Part shown: positions 1-8,351 of the stretch, piece after piece | How the letters are laid out: every line of letters begins with the position of its first letter | How positions within the stretch are numbered: the first letter of the stretch is position 1 | From: Streptomyces phaeolivaceus | Lineage (GTDB): Bacteria; Actinomycetota; Actinomycetes; Streptomycetales; Streptomycetaceae | NCBI RefSeq assembly: GCF_009184865.1 | Contig: NZ_CP045096.1 | Location: 4,278,001-4,342,000, forward strand | Length of the DNA: 64,000 bases | Direction of reading: 5' to 3' | Position numbers and translations under genes: made by a program | Notes under the pieces: model-generated | What the model was told of the DNA's origin: nothing | The model's input: the letters and a program-made list of their open reading frames with translations, nothing else | Databases searched by the model: none

Positions 1-32
1 CACGCGAAGAGACGACAAGAGACGAGCAGCCG

Positions 33-476
33 ATGTACGCCAACGACGGGTTCCGCGAACTCGACCGAGACGAGTGTCTGCGGCTGCTGGCGCGCGCGCC
101 CATCGGCCGTGTCGTCCACACCCGCCGGGCCCTGCCCGCGGTGCTGCCGGTCAACTTCGCCCTGGACGAGGGGGGAGTGGTGGTGCTGCGCACCTCGGCG
201 GCCTCGGAGCTGGCGCGCGCCGTCGACGGCGCGGTCGTCGCCTTCGAGGCCGACGCCGTCGACGCGGCCCGGCACTCCGGCTGGAGCGTCGTCGTCACCG
301 GCACCGCCACCGTCGTCACCGATCCGGCGGTCCACACCCGTCTGGCCCGCACGGGCCCGCGTTCCTGGGCACCCGCGCCCGAGGAGGTCTTCGTCCGCAT
401 CGAGCCCGAGCTGGTGACCGGACGCGAACTCGTCGGCGGGCGCAGCCTGTACGGCTGCCTGGACGTCGGGGCCTGA
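33..476 (+). CDS. PNPOx-fold (pyridoxamine 5'-phosphate oxidase-like) flavin-binding protein
   Basis: The 147-residue protein starts with a short helix (DRDECLRLLARAPIGRVV) and continues with the split-barrel pattern of the PNPOx-like family: PAVLPVNFALDEGGVVVLRT, then an AFEADAVD segment and a GWSVVVTGTA strand. Proteins of this fold bind FMN or F420 and act as small cytoplasmic reductases; similar ones belong to mycobacterial DosR regulons. A close paralogue lies at 1573-2034 (minus), with the same PVNxxLD, YEADAID and GWSVVVTG segments. The promoter lies outside the window. The exact cofactor and substrate cannot be read from the sequence. Confidence 0.85.
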   Translation: MYANDGFRELDRDECLRLLARAPIGRVVHTRRALPAVLPVNFALDEGGVVVLRTSAASELARAVDGAVVAFEADAVDAARHSGWSVVVTGTATVVTDPAVHTRLARTGPRSWAPAPEEVFVRIEPELVTGRELVGGRSLYGCLDVGA

Positions 477-529
477 AGCCCGCCGCCCGGCACACGGCTG
501 TGCCGCACCTGCGCCTGCACTTGCACCAG

Positions 530-566
530 GGCCCGAACGGCCCTTCCCCCGCAGGCCGTTCGGCGT
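530..566. promoter_or_regulatory. Paired GC-rich palindromes, probable dormancy-regulon operator
   Basis: Two copies of a palindrome related to GGGCCGNNCGGCCC lie about 100-130 bp before the universal stress protein gene at 668. The first (530-543) reads GGCCCGAACGGCCC and the second (553-566) reads AGGCCGTTCGGCGT. Their centres are 23 bp apart. The same motif pair recurs in front of other genes of this cluster. Binding by a DosR/OsdR-like regulator is inferred. Confidence 0.6.
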
Positions 567-667
567 CCCGGCCGGTACCCACGGCACCTGCACGCCACCA
601 CGGCGGGCGACGAGCATCGCGGTGAAGGCACCCGGTACGGACAGGACGAGGAGAAGGGAAGCAGATC

Positions 668-1516
668 ATGACTCAGCAACACGTCGTCGCCGGAGTGGAC
701 GGCTCACTGGTCTCCATACGGGCGTTGGACCAAGCCGCGAGCGAGGCGGCCAGGTGCGGCGCGGTACTGCGTGTGCTGTACGCCGTGCCCGACCGCGACG
801 AGGCGGGACCGGTCCTAGCCTCCGCCGCCGCGCGGGTACGGGAACGCCATCCCCACCTGCCGGTGGAGACCCACGCCGTGGAGGGCGACGCCGTACGGGC
901 GCTGGCGCGGGAGAGCGCGGACGCGGTGCTCACCGTCGTCGGCACCCGGGGCCTCGGGGGCCTCGCCGGGTTCGTGCTCGGCGCAGTGAGCACGCGGCTC
1001 GCCGCCCGTACGCGCGGCCCGCTGATGGTCGTACGCGGCGACTGCCCGCGCGGCGACCACTCGGATGACGACCGCTGCCGAGACGTACTGCTCGGCCTGG
1101 CGGACGACACCGACACGGAGGCCGCCGACTACGCCCTCCGGGAGGCCGAGACCCGTGGTGCGCGGCTGCGCGTGCTGCACTCCTGGACACACCGGCACAC
1201 CACGCCCGAACCTCCCTCACCGATCCCGGCGACGAGCCCCGGGCAGCGGCGGCAGGCCGCGCTGTACCGCGCCGAGGAGGCCGTGCCCCGGTTCGCCCTG
1301 GCCGGGATGCGGGAACTTCACCCTGGGGTGGAGGTGGAGGCCCGCACGGTCCGCACCGCGCCCGCGCACGCCCTGGTGGAGGCGACCCGGGACGCCGCCG
1401 TCGTGGTCGTCGGATCCCACCGGCCCGGCGGCCGGCACGGCGGACACCCGGGACCGGTCACCCACGCCCTGCTGCACGGCGCGCACTGCCCCGTGGTCAT
1501 CGTCCCCGGCGGGTGA
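668..1516 (+). CDS. Tandem-domain universal stress protein
   Basis: The 282 residues form two UspA domains. Domain 1 opens with VVAGVDGSLVSIRALDQAA and carries the nucleotide-binding glycine loop GTRGLGGLAGFVLG. Domain 2 begins near residue 138 (DVLLGLADDTDTEAADYA) and has a weaker loop GSHRPGGRHGGHPGPV. Such USPs bind ATP and are induced in hypoxia or stasis. The ATG follows a purine-rich stretch (GGAGAAGGGAAGCAG), which supports the start. An operator pair at 530-566 precedes it. Three further USPs lie in the same cluster. Confidence 0.92.
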   Translation: MTQQHVVAGVDGSLVSIRALDQAASEAARCGAVLRVLYAVPDRDEAGPVLASAAARVRERHPHLPVETHAVEGDAVRALARESADAVLTVVGTRGLGGLAGFVLGAVSTRLAARTRGPLMVVRGDCPRGDHSDDDRCRDVLLGLADDTDTEAADYALREAETRGARLRVLHSWTHRHTTPEPPSPIPATSPGQRRQAALYRAEEAVPRFALAGMRELHPGVEVEARTVRTAPAHALVEATRDAAVVVVGSHRPGGRHGGHPGPVTHALLHGAHCPVVIVPGG

Positions 1517-1572
1517 ACGGCCACCACCCCGGTTCCGCTCTCCTCGGTTCACCTCGGGCGGCCGGACACGGT

Positions 1573-2034
1573 TCACGCCGTGTCCGGCCGCCCGTCCGTC
1601 GTGAGCAGGACGCCGGTGACCAGGTCCGGCCGGATCCGGACGGCCCGGTCCATGCTCTGCTCGACCCACGGCCGCAACATCCGCTCGTAGCGGGCGAGTT
1701 CCCCGGGGTCGGTCACCAGCCGGGCGTACCCCGTCACCACCACACTCCAGCCGAGATGCGTCTCCGGGTCGATGGCGTCGGCCTCGTAGGCGACGACGAC
1801 ACCCGGGCCGCTGTTCCCTTGCGCATGCGAGGTCAGCGCGGCGGTCTCGTGGGTGCGGATGACGATGTCTCCGCCGTCCAGGATGTGGTTGACCGGGCGG
1901 ACGGTCGGCAGGGCGTGCCGGGTGAAGACGATCCGGCCCAGCGACACGCTGCCCAGCAGCCGCAGCGCCTCGGCGCTGTCGAGTTCGACACGGCGGTGGG
2001 GTGCTGCGGCTGCTGGGCTGTCGTCGTGGGCCAT
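1573..2034 (-). CDS. PNPOx-fold flavin-binding protein
   Basis: The 153-residue protein starts at MAHDDSPAA, with GGAAG just upstream; the open frame continues far upstream, but only this part resembles the family. It has the helix DSAEALRLLGSVSLGRIVF, then PTVRPVNHILDGGDIVIRT, VAYEADAIDPETHLGWS and VVVTGYARLV, paralogous to the protein at 33-476. It is expected to be a cytoplasmic FMN- or F420-binding reductase; the substrate is unknown. About 200 bp separate it from the HPF-like gene upstream on the same strand, and that gap contains an operator pair, so it probably has its own promoter. Confidence 0.88.
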   Translation of the reverse strand: MAHDDSPAAAAPHRRVELDSAEALRLLGSVSLGRIVFTRHALPTVRPVNHILDGGDIVIRTHETAALTSHAQGNSGPGVVVAYEADAIDPETHLGWSVVVTGYARLVTDPGELARYERMLRPWVEQSMDRAVRIRPDLVTGVLLTTDGRPDTA

Positions 2035-2198
2035 CGGAACTTCCGTGTGGGTGCGTAGGGTGTGTCGCTGTCGTCTCGGGCCGGCGGTGGGTCGCGGACC
2101 TCTGCGGATGGGGGCTGCCGGGCTACGAACAGGAGCGGCACCGCGGGGGCCGGTGCCGCTCCTGCTTCCACTGTCGTCCGGGGCACAGCCCGTCCCAA

Positions 2199-2233
2199 GG
2201 GCCGATGGGCCCTGATGACGGTCCGGTCGGCCC
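2199..2233. promoter_or_regulatory. Paired GC-rich palindromes, probable operator for the 1573-2034 gene
   Basis: GGGCCGATGGGCCC (2199-2212) and GGTCCGGTCGGCCC (2220-2233) have centres exactly 21 bp apart. The pair abuts the stop codon of the HPF-like gene and lies about 165-200 bp before the start of the PNPOx gene on the minus strand. Confidence 0.65.
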
Positions 2234-2680
2234 TTATGCCGCCGGAGAAGATCCCTCGGCGGACGAGGGACCGTCGGCGGGCAAAAGACCATGGCCTTCC
2301 CCCGCCGCTCCACCGCGCCACGGCGGCGGCCCCGCCGTCCTGCGGGCCGACTCCGCCCGATGCGCGGATCGCTCCACCTGCGCCCGCAGCCGGTCCTCCA
2401 GCCGGTCAGCGAGCGCGAGCGCGTCCGCCTCGCGGGCATGGACGACGACGTGCTGGTCGCCCACCTGGACCGATGCCAGGGCCGCCCACGGCAGCGCGAC
2501 GTGGTGCGCGGTGTCCCTCACGATCGTCACCCGGCCGCTCACGGCCGGCAGCCCCGGCCGGGCGAGGACCGCGCCGGTCTTGGCCCGGAGGTGGGTGAGC
2601 GTCTCGTCGTCCACGTCGCCGTCCGTGCGGAACCGGACGGCGGCGAGCACGTCCTGGGTGCCCAGGTCTGTGTCGGTCAT
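2234..2680 (-). CDS. HPF/RaiA-like ribosome-associated (hibernation) protein
   Basis: The 148-residue product has an S30AE/HPF-type half: a strand-rich segment RVTIVRDTAHHVALPWAALA, then VQVGDQHVVVHAREADAL, followed by a basic helix ALADRLEDRLRAQVERSAHR that resembles the second helix of hibernation factors. The C-terminal 40 residues are Pro/Gly-rich without visible fold, and the long-form ribosome-dimerising domain is absent. The role inferred from family and context is ribosome silencing in non-growing cells. It follows ppdK with a 50-bp gap on the same strand and could be co-transcribed. Start chosen at the ATG preceded by AAGAGGAGCAAGGCAC. Confidence 0.6.
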   Translation of the reverse strand: MTDTDLGTQDVLAAVRFRTDGDVDDETLTHLRAKTGAVLARPGLPAVSGRVTIVRDTAHHVALPWAALASVQVGDQHVVVHAREADALALADRLEDRLRAQVERSAHRAESARRTAGPPPWRGGAAGEGHGLLPADGPSSAEGSSPAA

Positions 2681-2730
2681 GTGCCTTGCTCCTCTTGGTG
2701 GTTGTTCCGTCTGTGCGGGGTGCCGGGCTC

Positions 2731-5403
2731 TCACCGGCTGTCGCTCCCCTCGGTCCCGGCCAGCGCCGCCCGCCCCGCCTCCAGCCGCGCCACCGGCACC
2801 CGGAAGGGCGAGCAGGACACGTAGTCCAGCCGGGCTGTGTGGAAGAAGTGCACGGAGGCCGGGTCGCCGCCGTGTTCGCCGCAGACGCCGATCTTCAGAC
2901 CGGGCCGGGTGGCGCGGCCCTCGTCGACGGCGATGCGGACCAGGCGGCCCACTCCGTCGCGGTCGAGGGTCTCGAACGGCGAGGCGGGGAAGACGCCCTT
3001 GTCGAGGTAGGCGGAGAAGAACGCCGCCTCGACGTCGTCGCGGGAGAAGCCCCAGGTGGTCTGGGTGAGGTCGTTGGTGCCGAAGGAGAAGAACTCCGCC
3101 TCCTCGGCGATCCTGCCGGCGGTGAGGGCGGCGCGGGGCAGCTCGATCATCGTGCCGACCGGGCAGCGCACGGGAACGCCGGACTCCTCGGACACCTCGG
3201 CGAGGACCCGCTCGACCTCCGCCCGCTCGATCCGCAGCTCCTCGACCGCGCCAACCAGCGGCACCATGATCTCGGCCTCCGGGGAGCCTCCGGCCCGGGT
3301 GCGGGCCACGACGGCCTCGGCGACGGCCCGTACCTGCATGGCGACCAGTCCCGGTATCACCAAGCCCAGGCGCACGCCGCGCAGGCCGAGCATCGGGTTC
3401 TCCTCGTGCATGCGGTTGACCGCATCGAGCAACTCGACGTCGTGCGCGTCCGGTTGCTCGGCCGTGGCGACGCGTACGGCGAGTTCGGTGCGGTCGGGCA
3501 GGAACTCGTGCAGCGGCGGGTCGATGAGCCGGATGGTGACGGGCAGGCCGTCCATCGCCTCCAGGATGCCGGTGAAGTCCGCCCGCTGGAGCGGCAGCAG
3601 GGCAGCCAGCGCCCGCTCCCGTTCCGTGTCGTCTCCGGCCAGGATCATCTCCTCGACCAGCTTGCGGCGCTCGCCGAGGAACATGTGCTCGGTACGGCAC
3701 AGTCCGATGCCCTGGGCGCCGAAGCGGCGGGCGCGGGCCGCGTCCTCCGGGGTGTCGGCGTTGGCCCGCACCTCCAACCGCCGTACGGAGTCGGCGTGTT
3801 CGAGCGCACGGGCCACGGTGTCGACCACGCCCGCCGATCGCTCTCCCCCGCGCTCCAGGAACCGCATGACGGCCGAGTCGGCCAGCGGCACGGCCCCCGG
3901 GTACACCGCGCCGGCGGAACCGTCCACGGAGATCACGGTGCCCTCCTCGATGACGACACCGCCGCGCGTGGTGAACCGCCGCTCCTCCACGGTGAGTTCC
4001 TCGGCCCCGCACACGCAGACCTTGCCCATGCCCCGGGCCACCACGGCCGCGTGGCTGGTCTTGCCGCCCCGGCTGGTGAGCACGGCCTGGGCAGCGATCA
4101 TGCCGGGCAGGTCGTCGGGGGTGGTCTCCTGGCGGACCAGGACCACCTTCTCCCCGGCGGCAGCCCGCCGTACCGCCTCCGCCGAGTCGAACACCGCCGC
4201 GCCGACCGCCGCGCCCGGCGAGGCGGGGATGCCGTGGGCGAGCGCCGCACCGGCCGCGGAGGTGTCGAAGGCCGGGAACATCAGCCGGGCCAGCCCGTCG
4301 CCGTCGACCCGCGCGAGGGCCTCGTTCGTGGTGATCAGCCCCTCGTCGGTGAGCTGGGCGGCGATGGTGAACGCGGCCTCGGCGGTGCGCTTGCCGACCC
4401 GGGTCTGCAGCATCCACAGCCGGCCGCGCTCGATGGTGAACTCGATGTCGCACAGGTCCCGGTAGTGGGTCTCCAACGTGCGCATGTGGTCGCGGAGTTG
4501 GGCGTACGACGTCGGGTCGAACCGTTCCAGTTCGGCCAGTGGCACGGTGTTGCGGATGCCCGCGACGACATCCTCGCCCTGTGCGTTGGGCAGGTAGTCG
4601 CCGTAGAGGCCGGGGCGGCCGGTGGCCGGGTCACGGGTGAAGGCGACGCCGCTGCCGGAGTCGGCGCCCAGGTTGCCGTAGACCATGCGCTGCACGGTGA
4701 CGGCGGTGCCGAGGTCGTCCGGGATGTGTTCACGGCGCCGGTAGAGGCGGGCACGTTCGCCGTTCCAGGAGTCGAAGACCGCGAGGATCGCCCGGCGCAG
4801 TTGCTCGGCGGGGGACTGCGGGAACTCCTCCCCGGTCTCGTCGCGGATCAGGCGCTTGTACGTCTCCACGAGCCAGGCCAGATCGTTCGCGTCCAGGTGG
4901 AGGTCGTCCGGGGCCTCACGGGCCTCCTTGAGGAGGGTCATGGCCTCCTCGAACAGGGCCGGGTCGACGCCCATGACCGTCGCGCCGAACATCTGCACCA
5001 GCCGGCGGTAGGAGTCCCAGGCGAACCGGTCGTTTCCCGTGGCCTTGGCCAATCCCAGCACGGAGTCGTCGTTGAGGCCGATGTCGAGAACCGTCTCCAT
5101 CATTCCGGGCATCGAGAAGCGGGCCCCGGAGCGGACGGACAGCAGCAGCGGGTCGTCCCGCTGGCCCAGTCGGCGGCCGGCGCCCGCCTCGACGGCGGAC
5201 AGGTGCCGGGAGACCTCCACGGTCATGCCGGGCGGCTCGGCGCCCGTGGCCAGGAAGGCCCGGCAGGCGTCCGTGGTCACGGTGAAACCCGGCGGGACCG
5301 GCAGGCCCAGCCGGGTCATCTCGGCCAGGTTCGCGCCCTTGCCGCCCAGCAGGTCGGCCATCTCCCGGCGGCCCTCGCGGAAGTCGTACACGTAACGGAC
5401 CAT
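2731..5403 (-). CDS. ppdK: Pyruvate, phosphate dikinase
   Basis: At 890 residues this is full length. The N-terminal ATP-grasp domain opens with KGANLAEMTRLGLPVPPGFT and contains SVRSGARFSMPGMMETVLD. The swivelling phosphohistidine domain has GGKTSHAAVVARGMGK with the catalytic His at about residue 451. The C-terminal PEP/pyruvate barrel has GLCRTEHMFL and the active-site Cys in KIGVCGEHGGDP at about residue 841. It interconverts pyruvate + ATP + Pi and PEP + AMP + PPi, letting a respiration-limited cell use PPi or regenerate PEP. It is divergent from the DosS-like kinase gene, with an operator pair between them. Confidence 0.97.
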   Translation of the reverse strand: MVRYVYDFREGRREMADLLGGKGANLAEMTRLGLPVPPGFTVTTDACRAFLATGAEPPGMTVEVSRHLSAVEAGAGRRLGQRDDPLLLSVRSGARFSMPGMMETVLDIGLNDDSVLGLAKATGNDRFAWDSYRRLVQMFGATVMGVDPALFEEAMTLLKEAREAPDDLHLDANDLAWLVETYKRLIRDETGEEFPQSPAEQLRRAILAVFDSWNGERARLYRRREHIPDDLGTAVTVQRMVYGNLGADSGSGVAFTRDPATGRPGLYGDYLPNAQGEDVVAGIRNTVPLAELERFDPTSYAQLRDHMRTLETHYRDLCDIEFTIERGRLWMLQTRVGKRTAEAAFTIAAQLTDEGLITTNEALARVDGDGLARLMFPAFDTSAAGAALAHGIPASPGAAVGAAVFDSAEAVRRAAAGEKVVLVRQETTPDDLPGMIAAQAVLTSRGGKTSHAAVVARGMGKVCVCGAEELTVEERRFTTRGGVVIEEGTVISVDGSAGAVYPGAVPLADSAVMRFLERGGERSAGVVDTVARALEHADSVRRLEVRANADTPEDAARARRFGAQGIGLCRTEHMFLGERRKLVEEMILAGDDTERERALAALLPLQRADFTGILEAMDGLPVTIRLIDPPLHEFLPDRTELAVRVATAEQPDAHDVELLDAVNRMHEENPMLGLRGVRLGLVIPGLVAMQVRAVAEAVVARTRAGGSPEAEIMVPLVGAVEELRIERAEVERVLAEVSEESGVPVRCPVGTMIELPRAALTAGRIAEEAEFFSFGTNDLTQTTWGFSRDDVEAAFFSAYLDKGVFPASPFETLDRDGVGRLVRIAVDEGRATRPGLKIGVCGEHGGDPASVHFFHTARLDYVSCSPFRVPVARLEAGRAALAGTEGSDSR

Positions 5404-5556
5404 GACGCCGTACTCCTCGGCTCGGGGCTTGGACGGACCGGTACGCCGGGGTCTTCCCGGCTCCGGCTCTCCGGTTCTCGGGTTCTCCGGTCGGACGTGC
5501 CCTCAGCTTCGGACGTCCGCGCCGCGGCCCGGCAGGTGCTGTCCGTCCCTCCCCCA

Positions 5557-5592
5557 GGGGCCGAACGGCCCCAGACGGTCACCGGACGGTCC
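5557..5592. promoter_or_regulatory. Paired palindromes in the divergent ppdK/sensor-kinase promoter region
   Basis: A near-perfect palindrome GGGGCCGAACGGCCCC (5557-5572) is followed by a half-conserved copy TCACCGGACGGTCC (5579-5592). The centres are 21 bp apart. The pair sits between the ppdK start (5403) and the kinase start (5698), so it could control both. Confidence 0.68.
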
Positions 5593-5697
5593 GTGAACAA
5601 GGCCCGATCCCGTACCACCGCGCGCCCCGCGCCGGTAGCGTGGCCGCTGACCGGAGCGGCCGGTGTCAGCCCGCCCCGGGGAGCGGAGGAGACGCAG

Positions 5698-7434
5698 GTG
5701 GGAAGCCCCGAAGAGCCCCGGGAGACCCAACGGGCCCGGGTACGGCTGCCGCAGCTGCGGCTGGACGAGCTGCTGGAGGAGCTCCAGGCCCGCCTGGACG
5801 CCGCGCGCGGCACCCGGGACCGGGTGCACAGCCTGCTGGAGGCGGTGCTGTCCGTCGGCCGGGAGCTGGACCTGGAACAGGCCCTGCGGGGCATCGTGGA
5901 GGCCGCCGCGGTACTGGTCGACGCCGAGTACGCCGCGCTCGGCGTGATCGGGCCGGACGGCAAGCGACTGTCCGCCTTCCACACCGTCGGCGTCAGCGAG
6001 GAGCAGATCGCCCGGATCGGCCCCTACCCCGAGGGCCACGGCATCCTCGGCGAGCTGATCCACCACCCGGAGCCGCTGCGGCTCGCGAAGATCTCCGAAC
6101 ACCCGGCGTCCTACGGCTTCCCGCCCAACCACCCACCGATGAACACCTTCCTCGGCGTCCCGATCCGGGTGCGCGAGCAGGTCTTCGGCAACCTGTACCT
6201 GACCGAGAAGCGGGGCGGGGTCCAGTTCGACGAGGAGGACGTCTCGGTCACGTCGACGCTGGCCGTGGCAGCCGGGGTGGCCATCGACAACGCCCGCCTC
6301 TACGAGGAGTCCCGGCTGCGCGAGCGCTGGCTGCGGGCGAACGCCGAGATCACCCACACCCTGATGTCCGGCGGTGAGCAGGGCACGGTCCTCGCGCTGA
6401 TCGCCGACCGGGCCCGGGAGATCACCGGTGCGGCGCTGGCCGTGGTCGCGGTGCCGATGGCGGACACCGGCTCACTCGTCATGGAACTCGCGGTCGGGAC
6501 GGACTCCGAGGCGCACCGGGGCCTGGTGGTGCCCGGGGAGGGCACCCTGATCGGTGAGGCTTTCGCCTCCGGCACCCCCGTCACCAGCGGTGACGTGTCG
6601 CACGACGAGCGTGTGTCGCCCGAGCCCGGAGGCTTTGCCGGACTCGGCCCGGCCGTGGCGGTGCCCATCGGGACGGACCCCGGGGCGGTGAGGGGCGTCG
6701 TGCTGCTGGTCCGGGAAGCCGGCGCCACGGCGTTCTCCGGCAAGGAGATCGAACCGTTGAAGGGCTTCGCGGCGCAGGCGGCGGTCGCGATCGAGCTGGC
6801 GGAGCGGCGCGCGGACGCCGAGGAGGTGGCGGTGCTCCAGGACCGCGACCGGATCGCCCGTGACCTGCACGACCTGGCCATCCAGCGGCTCTTCGCCACG
6901 GGCATGACGCTGCAGAGCGCGGGCCGGTTCATCGAGCACGCCGAGGCGTCCGAGCGGGTGGTGCGCGCGGTGGACGACCTCGACGAGACCATCAAGATCA
7001 TCAGGTCGACCATCTTCGGCCTGCGCTCGCGCGACGGGGCCGACGGGACCGGGCTGCGGGCGCGTGTGGTGCGGATCGCCGGTGAGGCGGCCCCGGTGCT
7101 GGGCTTCGCGCCCGGCGTGCGGATGGAGGGCCTGATCGACACGGACGTGCCGCGCGAGACCGCCGACCACGTCGTCGCCGTCCTCTCCGAGGCCCTCACC
7201 AACATCGCCCGCCACGCCCGTGCCGACCGCGCCGACATCGCCCTCACGGCCGGCTCCGGCCGCGTACGGCTCACCGTCACCGACAACGGCGTCGGCATCC
7301 CGGCCGACGGCCACCGCAGCGGCCTGCGCAACATGGCGGAACGGGCACAGCAGCTTGGTGGCGAGTTGGAACTGAGCAGCCCGGAGGGCGGGGGCACGGC
7401 GTTGGTGTGGTGGGTGCCCGTCGCGCCTGCCTAG
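5698..7434 (+). CDS. DosS/DevS-like two-GAF sensor histidine kinase
   Basis: The 578-residue kinase starts at a GTG 6 nt after GGAGGAG; the open frame runs upstream without coding character. Order: N-terminal helix, GAF-A (about 45-205), GAF-B (about 215-370), HisKA_3 with RDRIARDLHDLAIQRLFA and phospho-acceptor His391, then an HATPase domain with EALTNIARHA and VTDNGVGIP. GAF-A keeps GFPPNHPPMNTFLGVP; His145 aligns with my recollection of the haem-ligating His149 of M. tuberculosis DosS, and Tyr167 (NLYLTEK) with its Tyr171. It should therefore sense O2, NO, CO or redox state through haem. No TM segments, so cytoplasmic. No response regulator lies in the window. Confidence 0.92.
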   Translation: MGSPEEPRETQRARVRLPQLRLDELLEELQARLDAARGTRDRVHSLLEAVLSVGRELDLEQALRGIVEAAAVLVDAEYAALGVIGPDGKRLSAFHTVGVSEEQIARIGPYPEGHGILGELIHHPEPLRLAKISEHPASYGFPPNHPPMNTFLGVPIRVREQVFGNLYLTEKRGGVQFDEEDVSVTSTLAVAAGVAIDNARLYEESRLRERWLRANAEITHTLMSGGEQGTVLALIADRAREITGAALAVVAVPMADTGSLVMELAVGTDSEAHRGLVVPGEGTLIGEAFASGTPVTSGDVSHDERVSPEPGGFAGLGPAVAVPIGTDPGAVRGVVLLVREAGATAFSGKEIEPLKGFAAQAAVAIELAERRADAEEVAVLQDRDRIARDLHDLAIQRLFATGMTLQSAGRFIEHAEASERVVRAVDDLDETIKIIRSTIFGLRSRDGADGTGLRARVVRIAGEAAPVLGFAPGVRMEGLIDTDVPRETADHVVAVLSEALTNIARHARADRADIALTAGSGRVRLTVTDNGVGIPADGHRSGLRNMAERAQQLGGELELSSPEGGGTALVWWVPVAPA

Positions 7435-7474
7435 CGGGGAGGGCGTTCGAGGAGGCCGACGCGACGAGGAGTAT

Positions 7475-7509
7475 GGGCCGCTCGGCCCAAGCGCCGGTCC
7501 CCGGGATGT
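7475..7509. promoter_or_regulatory. Palindromic operator before the CBS-BON gene
   Basis: GGGCCGCTCGGCCC (7475-7488) is a perfect palindrome apart from the central two bases. A weak second copy (GGTCCCCGGGATGT, 7496-7509) is centred 21 bp downstream. The strong copy ends about 60 bp before the ATG at 7550. Confidence 0.62.
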
Positions 7510-7549
7510 CCGACCCTGGAGGTGTCACGGAGCACCACGGGAGGACACC

Positions 7550-8230
7550 ATGCCCGGCACCCCGTACGTCGTCGACGACGTGATGACCCGTACCGTCGTC
7601 GCCCTGCGTGACGCGGCGGAGTTCAAGGACATCGCCAGGACCCTGCGGCAACGGCGGATCAGCGCGCTGCCCGTGCTGGACGCCGACGGCAGGGTCGTCG
7701 GCGTCGTCTCCGAGGCCGACCTGCTGCCGAAGGAGGCGTTCCGCGACCGAGACCCGGCGGATGCCCGGACCCGGCACGCGACCGCGCGGGCCAAGGCCCG
7801 CGCGGTGACCGCCGGAGAGCTGATGACCAGCCCCGCGGTCACCGTCACCGCGGACGCCACCCTCGCCCGGGCGGCCCGGCTGATGGCCCGCCACCGGGTC
7901 AAGCGGCTGCCCGTGGTCGACGCCGCGGGGACGCTGAAGGGCATCGTCAGCCGCTCCGACCTGCTCGACGTGTTCCTGCGCGGCGACGAGGAGATCGCCG
8001 CGGATGTGCGCCGCGAGATCGCGACCCATCTGCTGGCGGTTCCCGTACGCCCCGTCGACGTGGAGGTACGTGACGGCGTGGTCACCCTCACCGGCCACGT
8101 CCGCGACACCACCCTCATTCCGCTCCTCGTCCGCCTGGTGCGGGCCGTCGAAGGCGTGGTGGACGTGGACTGCGAGCTGGAGGGCCCGTTGCGCCGTCCG
8201 GACCTCGACCCCGACCTGCGCGCACGGTGA
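7550..8230 (+). CDS. CBS-domain pair plus BON domain protein
   Basis: The 226 residues comprise CBS1 (VVDDVMTRTVVAL to VVGVVSEADLL, about 5-65), CBS2 (VTAGELMTSPAVTV to LKGIVSRSDLLDVF, about 88-145) and a C-terminal BON domain (about 150-215, with VEVRDGVVTLTGHVRD). CBS pairs bind adenine nucleotides and report energy charge; BON domains are usually membrane- or lipid-associated. The closest functional parallel is Hrp1-type CBS proteins of DosR regulons. An RBS-like GGGAGGAC precedes the ATG. The regulated partner is unknown. Confidence 0.9.
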   Translation: MPGTPYVVDDVMTRTVVALRDAAEFKDIARTLRQRRISALPVLDADGRVVGVVSEADLLPKEAFRDRDPADARTRHATARAKARAVTAGELMTSPAVTVTADATLARAARLMARHRVKRLPVVDAAGTLKGIVSRSDLLDVFLRGDEEIAADVRREIATHLLAVPVRPVDVEVRDGVVTLTGHVRDTTLIPLLVRLVRAVEGVVDVDCELEGPLRRPDLDPDLRAR

Positions 8231-8259
8231 AGCGCCGGTTCCCCGCCGCGCCTTTGAGA

Positions 8260-8273
8260 AGGCCGTTCGGCCC
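8260..8273. promoter_or_regulatory. Palindromic operator before the HAD/GH65 pair
   Basis: AGGCCGTTCGGCCC (8260-8273) matches the cluster palindrome at 13 of 14 positions and lies about 80 bp before the TTG start at 8352. The downstream partner site is poor here (CCCCGGGG, centre about 19 bp away). Confidence 0.5.
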
Positions 8274-8351
8274 ACGCGCTTCCCCGGGGCGGGAGCGGGA
8301 TCCTGGACGTGGCGAAAGGCTGGCACGGCGGGCGGAGGAGGGAGAAGAGAC

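Noticed and set aside
2686..7434. A single 1582-residue plus-strand open frame across the ppdK and kinase region
   Set aside because: Only the part after 5698 encodes a recognisable protein; the first two thirds are the reverse-strand shadow of ppdK in high-GC DNA.
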